Source: Dermatophilus congolensis
Lineage (GTDB): Bacteria; Actinomycetota; Actinomycetes; Actinomycetales; Dermatophilaceae
Assembly (NCBI GenBank): GCA_030538115.1
Contig: JAUNUP010000003.1
Span: 153,779-217,778, forward strand
Reading direction: 5' to 3'
DNA length: 64,000 nt
Each line of letters begins with the position of its first letter. Position 1 is the first letter of the stretch. A model generated the notes under the pieces. It saw only the letters and a list, made by a program, of their open reading frames with translations, searched no databases and was not told the DNA's origin. Below are positions 1-7,702 of this stretch, piece by piece. The translations under genes were made by a program, and so were the position numbers.

Positions 1-65
1 AAACGGATCGACGCGTCGAGGTCTTCGGTGGACAGCACGATCATTCGAACGTCGTGGTCTGACAT
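1..65 (-). CDS. VOC/glyoxalase-family protein, N-terminal fragment
   Basis: Only the first 21 codons are inside the window; the gene runs off the left edge. It reads MSDHDVRMIVLSTEDLDAS and onward, the opening beta strand and helix typical of glyoxalase/bleomycin-resistance (VOC) fold proteins. An AAGGAG ribosome site at 70-75, 4 nt before the ATG, supports the start. VOC proteins are small metal-dependent enzymes or binding proteins, so the substrate cannot be told from this fragment. Confidence 0.6.
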   Translation of the reverse strand, partial: MSDHDVRMIVLSTEDLDASIR

Positions 66-190
66 GGCGCTCCTTCTCCGACCTGGCGCGAGGCGACAGG
101 CCTTGGCGTGGCACACCGCTCTCGGCGGTGCCTTCCATTTCAGGCTATGCCGCAGGCGTGCACGTGGCCCGGAGTTGGCGCGATCCGCCT

Positions 191-1423
191 CTACACCGAC
201 GCCGCCCGCCACAGAGACGTGACTGGAAGGGCCCACAACCGGTCTCCGGCTTGCTGGGGCGCGCCGAGATTGAGCACGATCCCGGCGAGGAATTCGCCCC
301 CGAGCCGCTCTCGCAGAGTGATCAGGTGTTTGAAGTGCGAGCGCGTGGCACTGCCTGCCGCCTTGACCTCCACCGCGATGACCCCGCGGGCCGTCTCGAT
401 GATGACGTCGACCTCGGCTCCGTTGCGGTCTCGGAAATGAGACAGGGTGAAATCGTGCGAAGACCAGCCTGCCTGCTTCGAAAGCTCCGCCACGACGAAA
501 TTCTCCAGCAGCGGCCCCAGGTGGTCGGCACCGTGGGGGGAGGCGAGGTGTTCGCTGGTGAGCCCCGTCAACGCTGACGCCAAACCCGTGTCGGACAAGA
601 ACGCCTTCGGTCGCTGAATCTGCCTCTTGGTCAGATTCCGTGACCAACTGGGCAGGATCTGGAGCAGGAACAGCGACTCGAGTATCTCGACGTACCGAGA
701 CACCGTGCGACTCGCGACACCCAGCTCCTGCGCTAGGCGTTCCAAGACCAGTTCCTGCCCGGGCGCTGCTGCGATCAAGTGCAGCAGCCTCCGCAAGACC
801 GGTACCTGGGCGGTGGCCAGATCAGCCGAGTCACGCTCGACTAGACGATTCGCGTAATCGGTCAACCAGGCGGTCCGCACGCGTCTGCTCATGCGCTGTA
901 CAGGCGGATACCCGCCGATGGTGATCCGCCGTATGAGGTCGGCACGCTGCACCTCGTCGCCGGTCGTCGCACCTCTCAGCACGGCAGCGACCCAGTCCTC
1001 AGCGCGACCCACCAACTCTCCCTGACTGAACGGCAGCAGCCGGATCGTCATCGCCCGACCCGCCAGCGAGTCTTGCGCCCCGGGCACCCGCAGCAGGTTT
1101 GCCGAACCGGTCAACACAAAACGCCCCGCTCGTCGATCACGATCCACCTCCGCTTTGAGGGGCAGGACGATCTCGGGGCATCGCTGCACTTCATCGATCA
1201 CAAGCCGCCGCTCGCGCGCCGACTTGACGAAGCCGACGGGGTCGTCCTTCGCGAAGGCCCGAACGACCTCGTCGTCGAGCGAGACGTACTCGGCGTCATC
1301 GGAGCTGAGCATCTGCGCGAGGGTCGACTTGCCGACCTGTCGCGCACCCTCGATGACCAGCACCGGGGTTTCAGTTAGCAGCTCGGCAGCCCAACCGGCG
1401 ATGCTCCGCGGAACCAGCTCCAT
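191..1423 (-). CDS. AAA ATPase of the DUF4143 family
   Basis: A 410-aa single-chain ATPase. Walker A GARQVGKST is at residues 26-34, Walker B LVIDEVQ at 74-80, and a sensor-like LTGSANLL near 104-111. A winged-helix stretch (LAQELGVASRTVSRYVEIL) lies near 225-250. The DUF4143 C-terminus has FLSDTGLAS and a restriction-fold-like GAEVDVII...AVEVKA signature. The family is widespread and its biological role is unsettled. The ATG lies 6 nt after a TATTCT -10 hexamer, so the transcript is probably leaderless. Four 22-nt-spaced iterons lie immediately upstream, which suggests autoregulation or DNA binding by this protein. Confidence 0.9.
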   Translation of the reverse strand: MELVPRSIAGWAAELLTETPVLVIEGARQVGKSTLAQMLSSDDAEYVSLDDEVVRAFAKDDPVGFVKSARERRLVIDEVQRCPEIVLPLKAEVDRDRRAGRFVLTGSANLLRVPGAQDSLAGRAMTIRLLPFSQGELVGRAEDWVAAVLRGATTGDEVQRADLIRRITIGGYPPVQRMSRRVRTAWLTDYANRLVERDSADLATAQVPVLRRLLHLIAAAPGQELVLERLAQELGVASRTVSRYVEILESLFLLQILPSWSRNLTKRQIQRPKAFLSDTGLASALTGLTSEHLASPHGADHLGPLLENFVVAELSKQAGWSSHDFTLSHFRDRNGAEVDVIIETARGVIAVEVKAAGSATRSHFKHLITLRERLGGEFLAGIVLNLGAPQQAGDRLWALPVTSLWRAASV

Positions 1424-1429
1424 GATGCG

Positions 1430-1435
1430 AGAATA
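1430..1435 (-). promoter_or_regulatory. -10 element TATTCT, leaderless promoter of the DUF4143 ATPase
   Basis: TATTCT followed by CGCATC and then the ATG at 1423. The 6-nt gap would put the transcription start at or next to the start codon. The hexamer lies inside the last iteron unit. Confidence 0.6.
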
Positions 1436-1437
1436 CC

Positions 1438-1512
1438 GATTCGCTGCTTGCCAAGTCCGGATTCGCTGGGCATCGATTCACGATTCGCTGGATCCCAAGT
1501 CCGGATTCGCTG
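1438..1512 (-). repeat. Four direct repeats of CAGCGAATC with exact 22-nt spacing
   Basis: On the minus strand CAGCGAATC begins at 1512, 1490, 1468 and 1446 (plus-strand GATTCGCTG at 1438, 1460, 1482 and 1504). Units 1 and 3 share a longer 18-nt core ending in CGGACTTGG. The spacing of two helical turns and the position directly upstream of the ATPase -10 suggest a cooperative protein-binding array rather than chance. Confidence 0.85.
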
Positions 1513-1644
1513 CGCTTGTCGATGCCAACCTGGCGATGACCGCATCCGGATTAGCCTCTAGATCAATCACATCCGCGCCGCGCGCGAGGCGGCTTCCTGC
1601 GTTCGCACACGCGGGCATCGTTTCAGGCGCATGCGAGCGAACTG

Positions 1645-2136
1645 CTAACGCCTCATCGAGGTCGCGCTCCGAGGCTCCGTCGAGGCGGGTGTGACCGGGC
1701 AGGCCGCTTCGCCGCGGAGGCGGGTGCGCAGGGCCCACGCGAGCAGGACGATGCCGGCCGCTGCCAGCCAGGGCTGCATCGGAGCGAACCACTGAAGGGA
1801 TCCCGAGTAGCCGAGGGCGATGAGCGCGAGTTTGTTGCACACGGGGCAGCCGACCGCGAAGTACGCGAGGAGGCCACCGATGCCGCCGGTCCGTCCTGCG
1901 TTGTCTTCGGCGGTTGCGACACCCGGCTCCCGCACGTACGTGGCGACGAGCAGGCCGCTCAGCACAGCGGTGGCGAGCAGCACCGGCCACGCCCAAGGTG
2001 TCGGCGGCACGTCACGACCGAAAACGGGATTGGGGATGAGCGCCGTGGGGATCGCGATGACCAGCGCGGTCGCGCAAACCACGCCGAGCGCCGTCCACCA
2101 GCGCCGAGGGGTCCAGAGCGAGAGAGCCGCGATCAT
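1645..2136 (-). CDS. Small membrane protein with a GCPVCNK motif
   Basis: 163 aa with about four hydrophobic segments. It carries a conserved-looking YFAVGCPVCNKLALIALGYSG motif, here cited from its key residues Cys-Pro-Val-Cys, at the mouth of a membrane segment. Unnamed actinobacterial membrane proteins with this CPVC motif exist; a thiol or metal role is plausible but unproven. An upstream in-frame extension to 2313 was rejected because it is not hydrophobic and overlaps the divergent promoter. The ATG at 2136 has a GGAGGG site further upstream. A CsoR/CstR-like palindrome at 2147-2160 sits just upstream and links it to copper or sulfur stress. Confidence 0.7.
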   Translation of the reverse strand: MIAALSLWTPRRWWTALGVVCATALVIAIPTALIPNPVFGRDVPPTPWAWPVLLATAVLSGLLVATYVREPGVATAEDNAGRTGGIGGLLAYFAVGCPVCNKLALIALGYSGSLQWFAPMQPWLAAAGIVLLAWALRTRLRGEAACPVTPASTEPRSATSMRR

Positions 2137-2146
2137 TGGGCGAGCG

Positions 2147-2160
2147 TACCCTCCGGGGTA
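2147..2160. promoter_or_regulatory. CsoR/CstR-like box TACCCTCCGGGGTA
   Basis: TACCC-N4-GGGTA palindrome 10 nt upstream of the GCPVCNK membrane protein. The same half-sites occur before the CopB ATPase (37669-37685) and before the YeeE/YedE pair (59371-59386). CsoR-family repressors are known to bind such G/C-rich palindromes. Confidence 0.55.
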
Positions 2161-2267
2161 TGGGGCCGCGCGGTGGGCGGCTCTTTCGCACCACGAACAC
2201 GCGCCAGGTCTGGCCGAAACTGCCCGTGAGCGTAACCCTTCCCTGGCAGGCGCGTTCCGCTGCTCGC

Positions 2268-2273
2268 TAGGCT
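2268..2273 (+). promoter_or_regulatory. -10 element TAGGCT for the acetamidase gene
   Basis: TAGGCT about 38 nt before the ATG at 2312 fits the TANNNT actinobacterial -10. It would give a roughly 30-nt leader containing the GAGGGAGA ribosome site. Confidence 0.45.
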
Positions 2274-2311
2274 CGGTGAACCGCATGTCACCACCAGCGA
2301 GGGAGACACCC

Positions 2312-3238
2312 ATGGCCGATCACCTGCTCACCAAGGATCTCGGGCGCGCAGGCTGGCCCGCGGATGTCGAGCCCGTTCTCACCATCGAACCGGGCACGGG
2401 CGAGACGATCGCGTTCGAAGTTTCCGACGAGGCGTACGCCCAGATCGACGAGTTCCGCGACCTCGGCAAGCTCACCGCCGTGCTCAACCCCGTCACCGGG
2501 CCGGTGCACGTGACCGGTGCCGAGCCCGGCGACACCCTCGCGGTACACATCCACAGCATCGAACTCGCCGAGACAGGCTGGTCGATCTACCTGCCCGGAG
2601 CGGGCGCCCTCGCCGGTCCGATGGGCGACGACTGGTTCGTGCGGCGCATCCCCGTCGCCGACGGGAGAGCGCAGCTCACCGACACGATCTCCGTGCCCGT
2701 CGCGCCGATGATCGGCTGCATCGGAGTGGCCTCAGCCGCCACCGAGATGTCGAGCGTCATGCCCAGCTACCCGACCGGCGGCAACCTCGACCTCACCGAC
2801 GCGCGTCCCGGCTCCACCGTGTACCTGCCCGTGGAGGTCGAGGGCGCGAGGCTCGGTATCGGCGACCTGCACGCAGTGATGGCCCGCGGCGAATCGTCGT
2901 TCGTGGCGATCGAGATCGCAGGCACCGCCACGGTGAGCGTCGACCTGATCAAGGTCGAGAACCTGCGCGCCCCCTGGGTCGACACTGGTGACGAGATCGT
3001 CTGCGTCGGCCTCGGCGACCCGGTGCAGGACTCGATCATCAACGCCTACGAAGACCTCTTCCACCGCCTCACCACACACGGCGGTCTGTCGAAGGGCGAC
3101 GCCTACGCGGTGATGAGCGCCGCCGCCCACACCGAACTCGGCGGCCCAACCGGCTCCGTGGCACCCGACCCTCTCCACCCGTTCCGAGCCATCGGCGCGG
3201 TCACCCTGGCGAGAATAGAGAAGCACCTGCTGGCCTGA
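2312..3238 (+). CDS. Acetamidase/formamidase family protein
   Basis: 308 aa, close to the usual ~310 aa of the FmdA/AmdA family, which hydrolyses formamide or short amides to acid and ammonia in the cytosol. Family-like segments are GPVHVTGAEPGDTLAVHI, the PMIGCIGVA stretch, GGNLD, and the LGIGDLHAVMARGE segment that carries metal/active-site residues. The start is set by GAGGGAGA 5-6 nt upstream of the ATG at 2312; a much longer upstream frame is a shadow of the opposite strand. It is divergent from the GCPVCNK membrane gene. Nitrogen scavenging is the likely role. Confidence 0.9.
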   Translation: MADHLLTKDLGRAGWPADVEPVLTIEPGTGETIAFEVSDEAYAQIDEFRDLGKLTAVLNPVTGPVHVTGAEPGDTLAVHIHSIELAETGWSIYLPGAGALAGPMGDDWFVRRIPVADGRAQLTDTISVPVAPMIGCIGVASAATEMSSVMPSYPTGGNLDLTDARPGSTVYLPVEVEGARLGIGDLHAVMARGESSFVAIEIAGTATVSVDLIKVENLRAPWVDTGDEIVCVGLGDPVQDSIINAYEDLFHRLTTHGGLSKGDAYAVMSAAAHTELGGPTGSVAPDPLHPFRAIGAVTLARIEKHLLA

Positions 3239-3252
3239 CCCCTCGTCTTCCG

Positions 3253-3354
3253 GACGTTGCGACATTAGGGATGCAGTCCGCGACACCGCGCACACGTTCA
3301 CCTAAGTCGATGCGCTCACGCGCTCGCGAAGTGCATCCTTCATGTCGCAACGTC
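3253..3354. repeat. Long inverted repeat, family A copy 1
   Basis: Arms at 3253-3275 and 3332-3354 pair over 12 bp (GACGTTGCGACA), then a 4-nt mismatch bubble, then 7 bp (GGATGCA). The 56-nt loop contains CACGTTCACCTAAGTC. It lies between the 3' ends of the convergent acetamidase and CWB2 genes. A second copy with different arms but a similar loop is at 46933-47032. Confidence 0.8.
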
Positions 3355-3399
3355 GCCTGCACCGGGTGACCGAGCCGTCGCGCTGACCAGCGCCCAGGG

Positions 3400-5529
3400 T
3401 CAGCCGCCCGTGGCGTGCGCGCGCACGGGCTCGAAGCCGCGCACGTCGACCTCGCTCCAGCGCGGGCCGACGCGGCCGTCGCCGAGGAGGGACAGCCAAC
3501 CGCTCTCCGCGCTGTCGCGGCAGCCGAGGCTGCCGTCACCGCGGATCGCGCAACTCCGCTCGAACCCCGTGGCCACCATCTTGGTGTTCTTGTCGGTGGC
3601 AACGTAGTTCGTCAGAGCTTCCTGCTCGGTGCACACGACCTTCGAGTCTTTCGCCGCGAGGTAGCAGGCATCGGAGTCGGGGATGAGTGCGCGGGCGCGC
3701 ACGGGCCACACCTTCACCTCTTCGGGTGTGCGGCGGCCGAGGTCGTGAAGGCTGATCGTGCGCACGACGCCGTCCGCGTACCGGAAGACGGCGTGCTCGT
3801 AGCTGAGATGCAACTCGACGGGCTTGCCGGGCACGGGGGCCTTGTGTGCGGCGGTCCAGCCGTTCGGGAAGATCGCCTTGTCGGTGGGCCCTTGCGAGGT
3901 CATGTCGACGCCGTCCCAGGGAAACAGTGCGCACCAGACCTCTTGTGCGCTGGTCAAGCCGCAGACACCCCCGTGGGCGGCAGACATCGACGTCACCTTC
4001 GGCATCCCCTTCACGCGCTTCAGCGGAGTGAGGGTGCTGAACGGCTCGGCACCGGGTTGATTCTGGCCGTGACACCAGACCGTGCCGTCGCGGTCGATGG
4101 CGCAGCCGGCGTCCCTGTCAGCGCGGTAGTCGACGATGCCGCTGATCGTGCCCGAAATCAGCCGTGCCTTGTGGGAGACGCGGTCGGTCGGGTCCCAGCA
4201 CCACAACTGCCAGGCCGAGACGGCGCAGCTCACCGATGGGCCGTTGGCGAGGGCCGTCGCCTTGGCGGGTAGTCCGGTCACCGTGATGTGGCGCGCATCC
4301 GCCCTGCGCAGCCTGTCGGGCAGACCAACCTGCCAGCAACGCACCGTGCCTTCGGCCGTCAACGCGCAAGCCTCGTCGAGCTGCGAGACGATCACGTCGG
4401 TCGCGGTGGTCGCTGCCCGGGGAGTCACGGACTTCCCGGCGGAGACGAGCATCGCGTCGGACACGGCTGCCTTACCACCCACAGCGACGATGCGTCGAGG
4501 GCCCATCTGCTGCAGCGCCGCCCGGACGGTGGGGGGAAGGTCGCCGCGCGGCGGCACGAGGAACACGGGGCCGTCGGCGATGGTCGCCGCCGCCGCGGCG
4601 TCAGCGCCGTTCACCCCGGAGACGAGGTAGGCGGTTTCGGCTCCCTCGGGGAAGGCCCGCTGCGCGACGAGGGCCCCGGTCGCGTAGCGGTCGGCACCGG
4701 CGAGTTGCTGCGGCGCCGCGTTCGGTTTCGCGGAGAAATCGGCGAGGAGTTCTCTCTGCCGCTTCGCCGGGATGGCCGACGTTCCGCCGACCACGACCGG
4801 CGACACGTACATGGTCGGTGTGCCGCCGTCGGTGCTGCGTGCCGCGAGTTTGCCCGACTTCGGTGCGATCACGACATGGTGGTCTCGCAGCTGAACGGCT
4901 GCTGCGGCCTCCGGCAGCAGTGTGTCGGAGGCGAGCGCCAGGTACGGCAACCGCTCGCGGTCGTCGATGCTGCCGAAGGTGTCGCTGATGACACCGTTCC
5001 ACGTCACCTTGGCCGGGTCGGTCGCCGTGAGGCGCGTGAACTTTCGTGTGCCGATGACGGCCTTGACCTGGCTCGTCGGGAGCTGCCGGTCGGAGCCGAT
5101 CACCTGCACCTCGGTGGGCTTGAGCGTCTTCACCGCCTGCGCCACCTGGTTCGGCACCGCGCCGCGCGGCGGCACGTAGAGGGTCGGCACCGCGTCGCGG
5201 CCGTAGATCACGGCGTCCATCGGGCGCGTGCCCGCGACCAGGCGCACCGACGGCGGTGCGGCGGGCCTCATGTTCGCCCTTGAGGCCGCCACAGCTGCAG
5301 CGGTCTCGTAGCGGGTGCGACCCGTGATGCGAGCAAGGGCGGGGCGGGACGCCTCCGTCGACGTCGCGCTGCGGGCTACGCGCTGAACTGCCGGCCCCTT
5401 GTCAATGACAGCGGTCGCCGGCCCTGCGCCGACGGTTCCGCTTCCCAAGATCGCCAACGTACACATGACGGCCGCAGCCGAAACACGCACGACGGATCTC
5501 GTTGAATCGCATACTTCTCGACCAGACAT
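3400..5529 (-). CDS. Secreted CWB2 / RCC1-like repeat surface protein
   Basis: 709 aa. A signal peptide (residues ~10-40, hydrophobic VSAAAVMCTLAILG) leads into cell-wall-binding type 2 repeats. RITGRTRYETAAAVA starts at about residue 67, and a second unit, LAGADRYATGALVAQ, is near 280 and ends at IVAVGGKAAVS. The C-terminal ~330 residues hold repeated short blocks that pair two cysteines (ACALTAEGTVRCW, SCAVSAWQLWCW, GCAIDRDGTVWC, VCGLTSAQEVWC), as in RCC1-type beta-propeller blades. CWB2 domains anchor proteins to secondary wall polymers; the propeller would face outside and bind an unknown ligand. An AGGGGAG site 5-6 nt upstream of the ATG supports the start. Combining the two modules in one chain is unusual. 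Confidence 0.8.
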   Translation of the reverse strand: MSGREVCDSTRSVVRVSAAAVMCTLAILGSGTVGAGPATAVIDKGPAVQRVARSATSTEASRPALARITGRTRYETAAAVAASRANMRPAAPPSVRLVAGTRPMDAVIYGRDAVPTLYVPPRGAVPNQVAQAVKTLKPTEVQVIGSDRQLPTSQVKAVIGTRKFTRLTATDPAKVTWNGVISDTFGSIDDRERLPYLALASDTLLPEAAAAVQLRDHHVVIAPKSGKLAARSTDGGTPTMYVSPVVVGGTSAIPAKRQRELLADFSAKPNAAPQQLAGADRYATGALVAQRAFPEGAETAYLVSGVNGADAAAAATIADGPVFLVPPRGDLPPTVRAALQQMGPRRIVAVGGKAAVSDAMLVSAGKSVTPRAATTATDVIVSQLDEACALTAEGTVRCWQVGLPDRLRRADARHITVTGLPAKATALANGPSVSCAVSAWQLWCWDPTDRVSHKARLISGTISGIVDYRADRDAGCAIDRDGTVWCHGQNQPGAEPFSTLTPLKRVKGMPKVTSMSAAHGGVCGLTSAQEVWCALFPWDGVDMTSQGPTDKAIFPNGWTAAHKAPVPGKPVELHLSYEHAVFRYADGVVRTISLHDLGRRTPEEVKVWPVRARALIPDSDACYLAAKDSKVVCTEQEALTNYVATDKNTKMVATGFERSCAIRGDGSLGCRDSAESGWLSLLGDGRVGPRWSEVDVRGFEPVRAHATGG

Positions 5530-5687
5530 AGGACTCCCCTGTCCCCTAGTGCCTCGGAATTCACTTATCCCCCGACCACAACCGCATACCCCCCGGTACC
5601 GAAAGCTGTGTCGACGTCGATTGTGACCCCCCGGTCAGCGCAGAAGAAGGGAAAAGGGCATCGAGAAGGTAACGATGTCTGCGAGAT

Positions 5688-6221
5688 TCAGTTCGCCGTG
5701 CGGGCCAGTGCCAAGGCCACCAGCTCGGCGATGCCCTCGGGTACGTCAGCGACCGGGTGCCAAGCCAGGTCGAGGGATTCGTCGCTGATCGTGGCCACCG
5801 CACCCTCCGGTGCGTAGACGACGAAGCGCACGTCGAAGTGGCGGGTGGGCGGGGAGTTCTTGCACTGGATCGGGTGGATCGACACGTGCACCGGCACCGG
5901 GTCGATCACCAGGCCGGTGATGCCCGACTCCTCCTCCGCCTCTCGAAGCGCCGCCTGCACGAGCGATTCGTCGCCGTCCTCCATGTGTCCGCCGAGCTGC
6001 ACCCAGCGCCCGACCCGGGGGTGCAGCGTGAGAAGGGTGCTCTTGCGGGAGTGGTCGAGCACCAGTGCGGAGGCGGTCACGTGCCCGGGCGTGCACGTGC
6101 GCCGAGTGGCGTCATCGCGGGCGTCGAGCAGCGCGTAGAACCCCTCGCGCAACTCGAACTGGGCGCGCGTCGGCGGCTCCCAGGCCGACAATGTGCGGCG
6201 GACGTCGTCATGCAGACTCAC
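5688..6221 (-). CDS. Nudix hydrolase
   Basis: 177 aa. The Nudix box GGHMEDGDESLVQAALREAE continuing EESGI lies at about residues 77-101. It has the one-residue-longer spacing common in actinobacterial members. Nudix enzymes cleave nucleoside diphosphates linked to another moiety; the substrate here is unknown. The GTG at 6221 is preferred because TAGGCT sits 7 nt upstream, giving a leaderless mRNA, and MSLHDDVRRTL is repeated in a decayed copy at 15399-15437. It is divergent from the DUF421 gene. Confidence 0.88.
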   Translation of the reverse strand: MSLHDDVRRTLSAWEPPTRAQFELREGFYALLDARDDATRRTCTPGHVTASALVLDHSRKSTLLTLHPRVGRWVQLGGHMEDGDESLVQAALREAEEESGITGLVIDPVPVHVSIHPIQCKNSPPTRHFDVRFVVYAPEGAVATISDESLDLAWHPVADVPEGIAELVALALARTAN

Positions 6222-6228
6222 CCGACCG

Positions 6229-6234
6229 AGCCTA
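6229..6234 (-). promoter_or_regulatory. -10 TAGGCT, leaderless Nudix promoter
   Basis: TAGGCT is separated from the GTG at 6221 by 7 nt. No ribosome site is visible, which fits leaderless initiation. Confidence 0.55.
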
Positions 6235-6288
6235 GGGCCCGCAGCGGTAGGAGCATGTTCACGTCTGGACACACGAGAGGATCGCGCC

Positions 6289-6906
6289 ATGGAACTGCTC
6301 TCACACCTCCCCAGTGTCGATGCGGGCTGGCCCGACATGCTCACACTCGGCATACCACCGCTGGAGAAGGTTCTGCGCACGGTGCTGGTGTACCTCGGCA
6401 TCGCCGTGATCCTGCGAGTCGCCGGTAAGCGCCTGCTCACCCAGATGAACAGCCTCGACCTCGTGGTGGTGCTGTTGCTGAGCAATGTCGTGCAGAACGC
6501 GATCATCGGCAACGACAACTCCCTGACCGGAGGCCTGCTCGGCGCGGTTGTGCTCGTCGCCTTCAACGCGCTGCTCGATCGGGCCGCGCACCGGTGGTCG
6601 GGCCTGGCGTGGCTGCTCGAGGGCCGCCCTACCACGGTAGTGAGCCATGGTGTGGTCGACCAGAAGGCGCTACGCGAACTCGGAACCACGACCTACGAAC
6701 TCGACTGGGCCCTGCGTCATCAGGGTGCCGACGAGATCAGCGACGTCGCCAGGGCCACCATCACGCCCGGCGGCAACATCACCGTCGACCTCGAACCCGG
6801 CGATCAGCCCGCGAGCCGGGGAGAACTCAACGACTCGATACGCGAGATCCTCGCCCGGCTCGACCGGATGGAGAAGCGGCTGCCGGAGGCGAAGCAGCTC
6901 AGTTGA
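6289..6906 (+). CDS. DUF421 (YetF/YcaP-like) membrane protein
   Basis: 205 aa. Three N-terminal membrane segments (about residues 26-45, 58-72 and 78-95) are followed by a soluble DUF421 domain with ELGTTTYELDWALRHQGADEISDVARATI and the ITVDLEP end. The C-terminus is a charged, probably coiled helix (SIREILARLDRMEKRLPEA). The family is of unknown function and is often associated with stress or spore membranes. GAGAGG 8 nt before the ATG supports the start. The 3' end overlaps the convergent DedA gene by 8 nt. Confidence 0.88.
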   Translation: MELLSHLPSVDAGWPDMLTLGIPPLEKVLRTVLVYLGIAVILRVAGKRLLTQMNSLDLVVVLLLSNVVQNAIIGNDNSLTGGLLGAVVLVAFNALLDRAAHRWSGLAWLLEGRPTTVVSHGVVDQKALRELGTTTYELDWALRHQGADEISDVARATITPGGNITVDLEPGDQPASRGELNDSIREILARLDRMEKRLPEAKQLS

Positions 6907-7585
6907 CAGGCTCGCTCACCCGCGGGGAGGTGGTGGCCTGGCCCGGCTTGGACGAGCGCATCCCGTTCACGGCCGAGATCGCGATCGGCACGAGCGAGAC
7001 CACGACGATGCCGATCGCGATGAGGTCGACGTGCCCCGCGATGAACGGCACTCCGCCCAGGGTGGCCCCGGCGGTGCACAGGAGCACGGCCCAGCCGATG
7101 CCTCCGAGAATGTTCCAGCCGATGAAGTGACGGTAACCGTAGCGGGTCATCCCTGCGACGACCGGCACGAACGTGCGCACGAACGGCACGAACCGGGCGA
7201 GCACGATCGCGCGGCCACCGTAGCGACGGTAGAAGTCTTCGGCGCGCTCGAGGTATTCGGTCTTGAGCACGCGGGCATCGGGCTTGAAGAGCCCGCGACC
7301 GAACCGGTGGCCGATGTAGTAGCCGACCTGGTCGCCAAAGATGGCCGCGATCGACACCACGAGGATGAGGGTGGGCAGCGAGTAGCCGAGCAGGTCGCGC
7401 AGGAGGCCGGCGGTGAACAGCAGCGAGTCGCCCGGAAGGAACGGGAACAGCAGCCCGGACTCGATGAACACCATCGCGGCCACTCCGACGAGGGCGCTCG
7501 GCCCCCATCCGGTGAGCAGGCCTGTCGGATCGAGGAGCCCGCCCGCGGACGCGGAGGCGATTGCGCTGGTCATCGGCAAGATCAT
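6899..7585 (-). CDS. DedA-family membrane protein
   Basis: 228 aa. It has the DedA/SNARE-associated domain: an ESGLLFPFLPGDSLLF re-entrant segment (~42-57), FGDQVGYYIGHRFG (~83-96), and the FVPFVRTFVPVVAGMTR signature (~133-149), followed by two membrane helices. DedA proteins flip lipid carriers such as undecaprenyl phosphate, and C55-P recycling is the best guess. The ATG at 7585 is 6 nt after TACGGT, so the mRNA is likely leaderless. TTCA boxes at 7609-7623 lie just upstream. It is divergent from the PAP2 gene. Confidence 0.9.
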   Translation of the reverse strand: MILPMTSAIASASAGGLLDPTGLLTGWGPSALVGVAAMVFIESGLLFPFLPGDSLLFTAGLLRDLLGYSLPTLILVVSIAAIFGDQVGYYIGHRFGRGLFKPDARVLKTEYLERAEDFYRRYGGRAIVLARFVPFVRTFVPVVAGMTRYGYRHFIGWNILGGIGWAVLLCTAGATLGGVPFIAGHVDLIAIGIVVVSLVPIAISAVNGMRSSKPGQATTSPRVSEPVN

Positions 7586-7591
7586 GTTTCG

Positions 7592-7597
7592 ACCGTA
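7592..7597 (-). promoter_or_regulatory. -10 TACGGT, leaderless DedA promoter
   Basis: TACGGT, then CGAAAC, then the ATG at 7585. The OmpR-type box on the same strand starts 12 nt further upstream, around the -22 to -37 region. Confidence 0.55.
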
Positions 7598-7608
7598 GGG
7601 GCCGCCCC

Positions 7609-7623
7609 TGAACTGCCGTTGAA
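7609..7623 (-). promoter_or_regulatory. OmpR/PhoB-type direct repeat TTCA-N7-TTCA
   Basis: Minus-strand TTCAACGGCAGTTCA, two TTCA half-sites 11 nt apart, upstream of dedA. It matches the boxes at 10103-10117, 15193-15207 and 15225-15239. Confidence 0.6.
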
Positions 7624-7646
7624 GCGGAGGTCGCCGCCGACAGCGG

Positions 7647-7661
7647 TTCAGTGGGAGTTAA
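7647..7661 (+). promoter_or_regulatory. Degenerate OmpR-type repeat TTCA-N7-TTAA
   Basis: TTCAGTGGGAGTTAA on the plus strand, facing the PAP2 gene at 7703, with the same 11-nt spacing. The second half-site has one mismatch. Confidence 0.4.
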
Positions 7662-7702
7662 GAGCCCGCGACGACGCTCGGATATCGAACGAAGGAGATT
7701 CG

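Noticed and set aside
1438..1512. CRISPR array
   Set aside because: Repeats are only 9 nt with 13-nt gaps and sit at a promoter; no cas genes.
5585..5597. Fourth CsoR-like box near 5590 (TACC-CCCC-GGTA)
   Set aside because: Half-sites lack the third C/G and no metal or sulfur gene follows.
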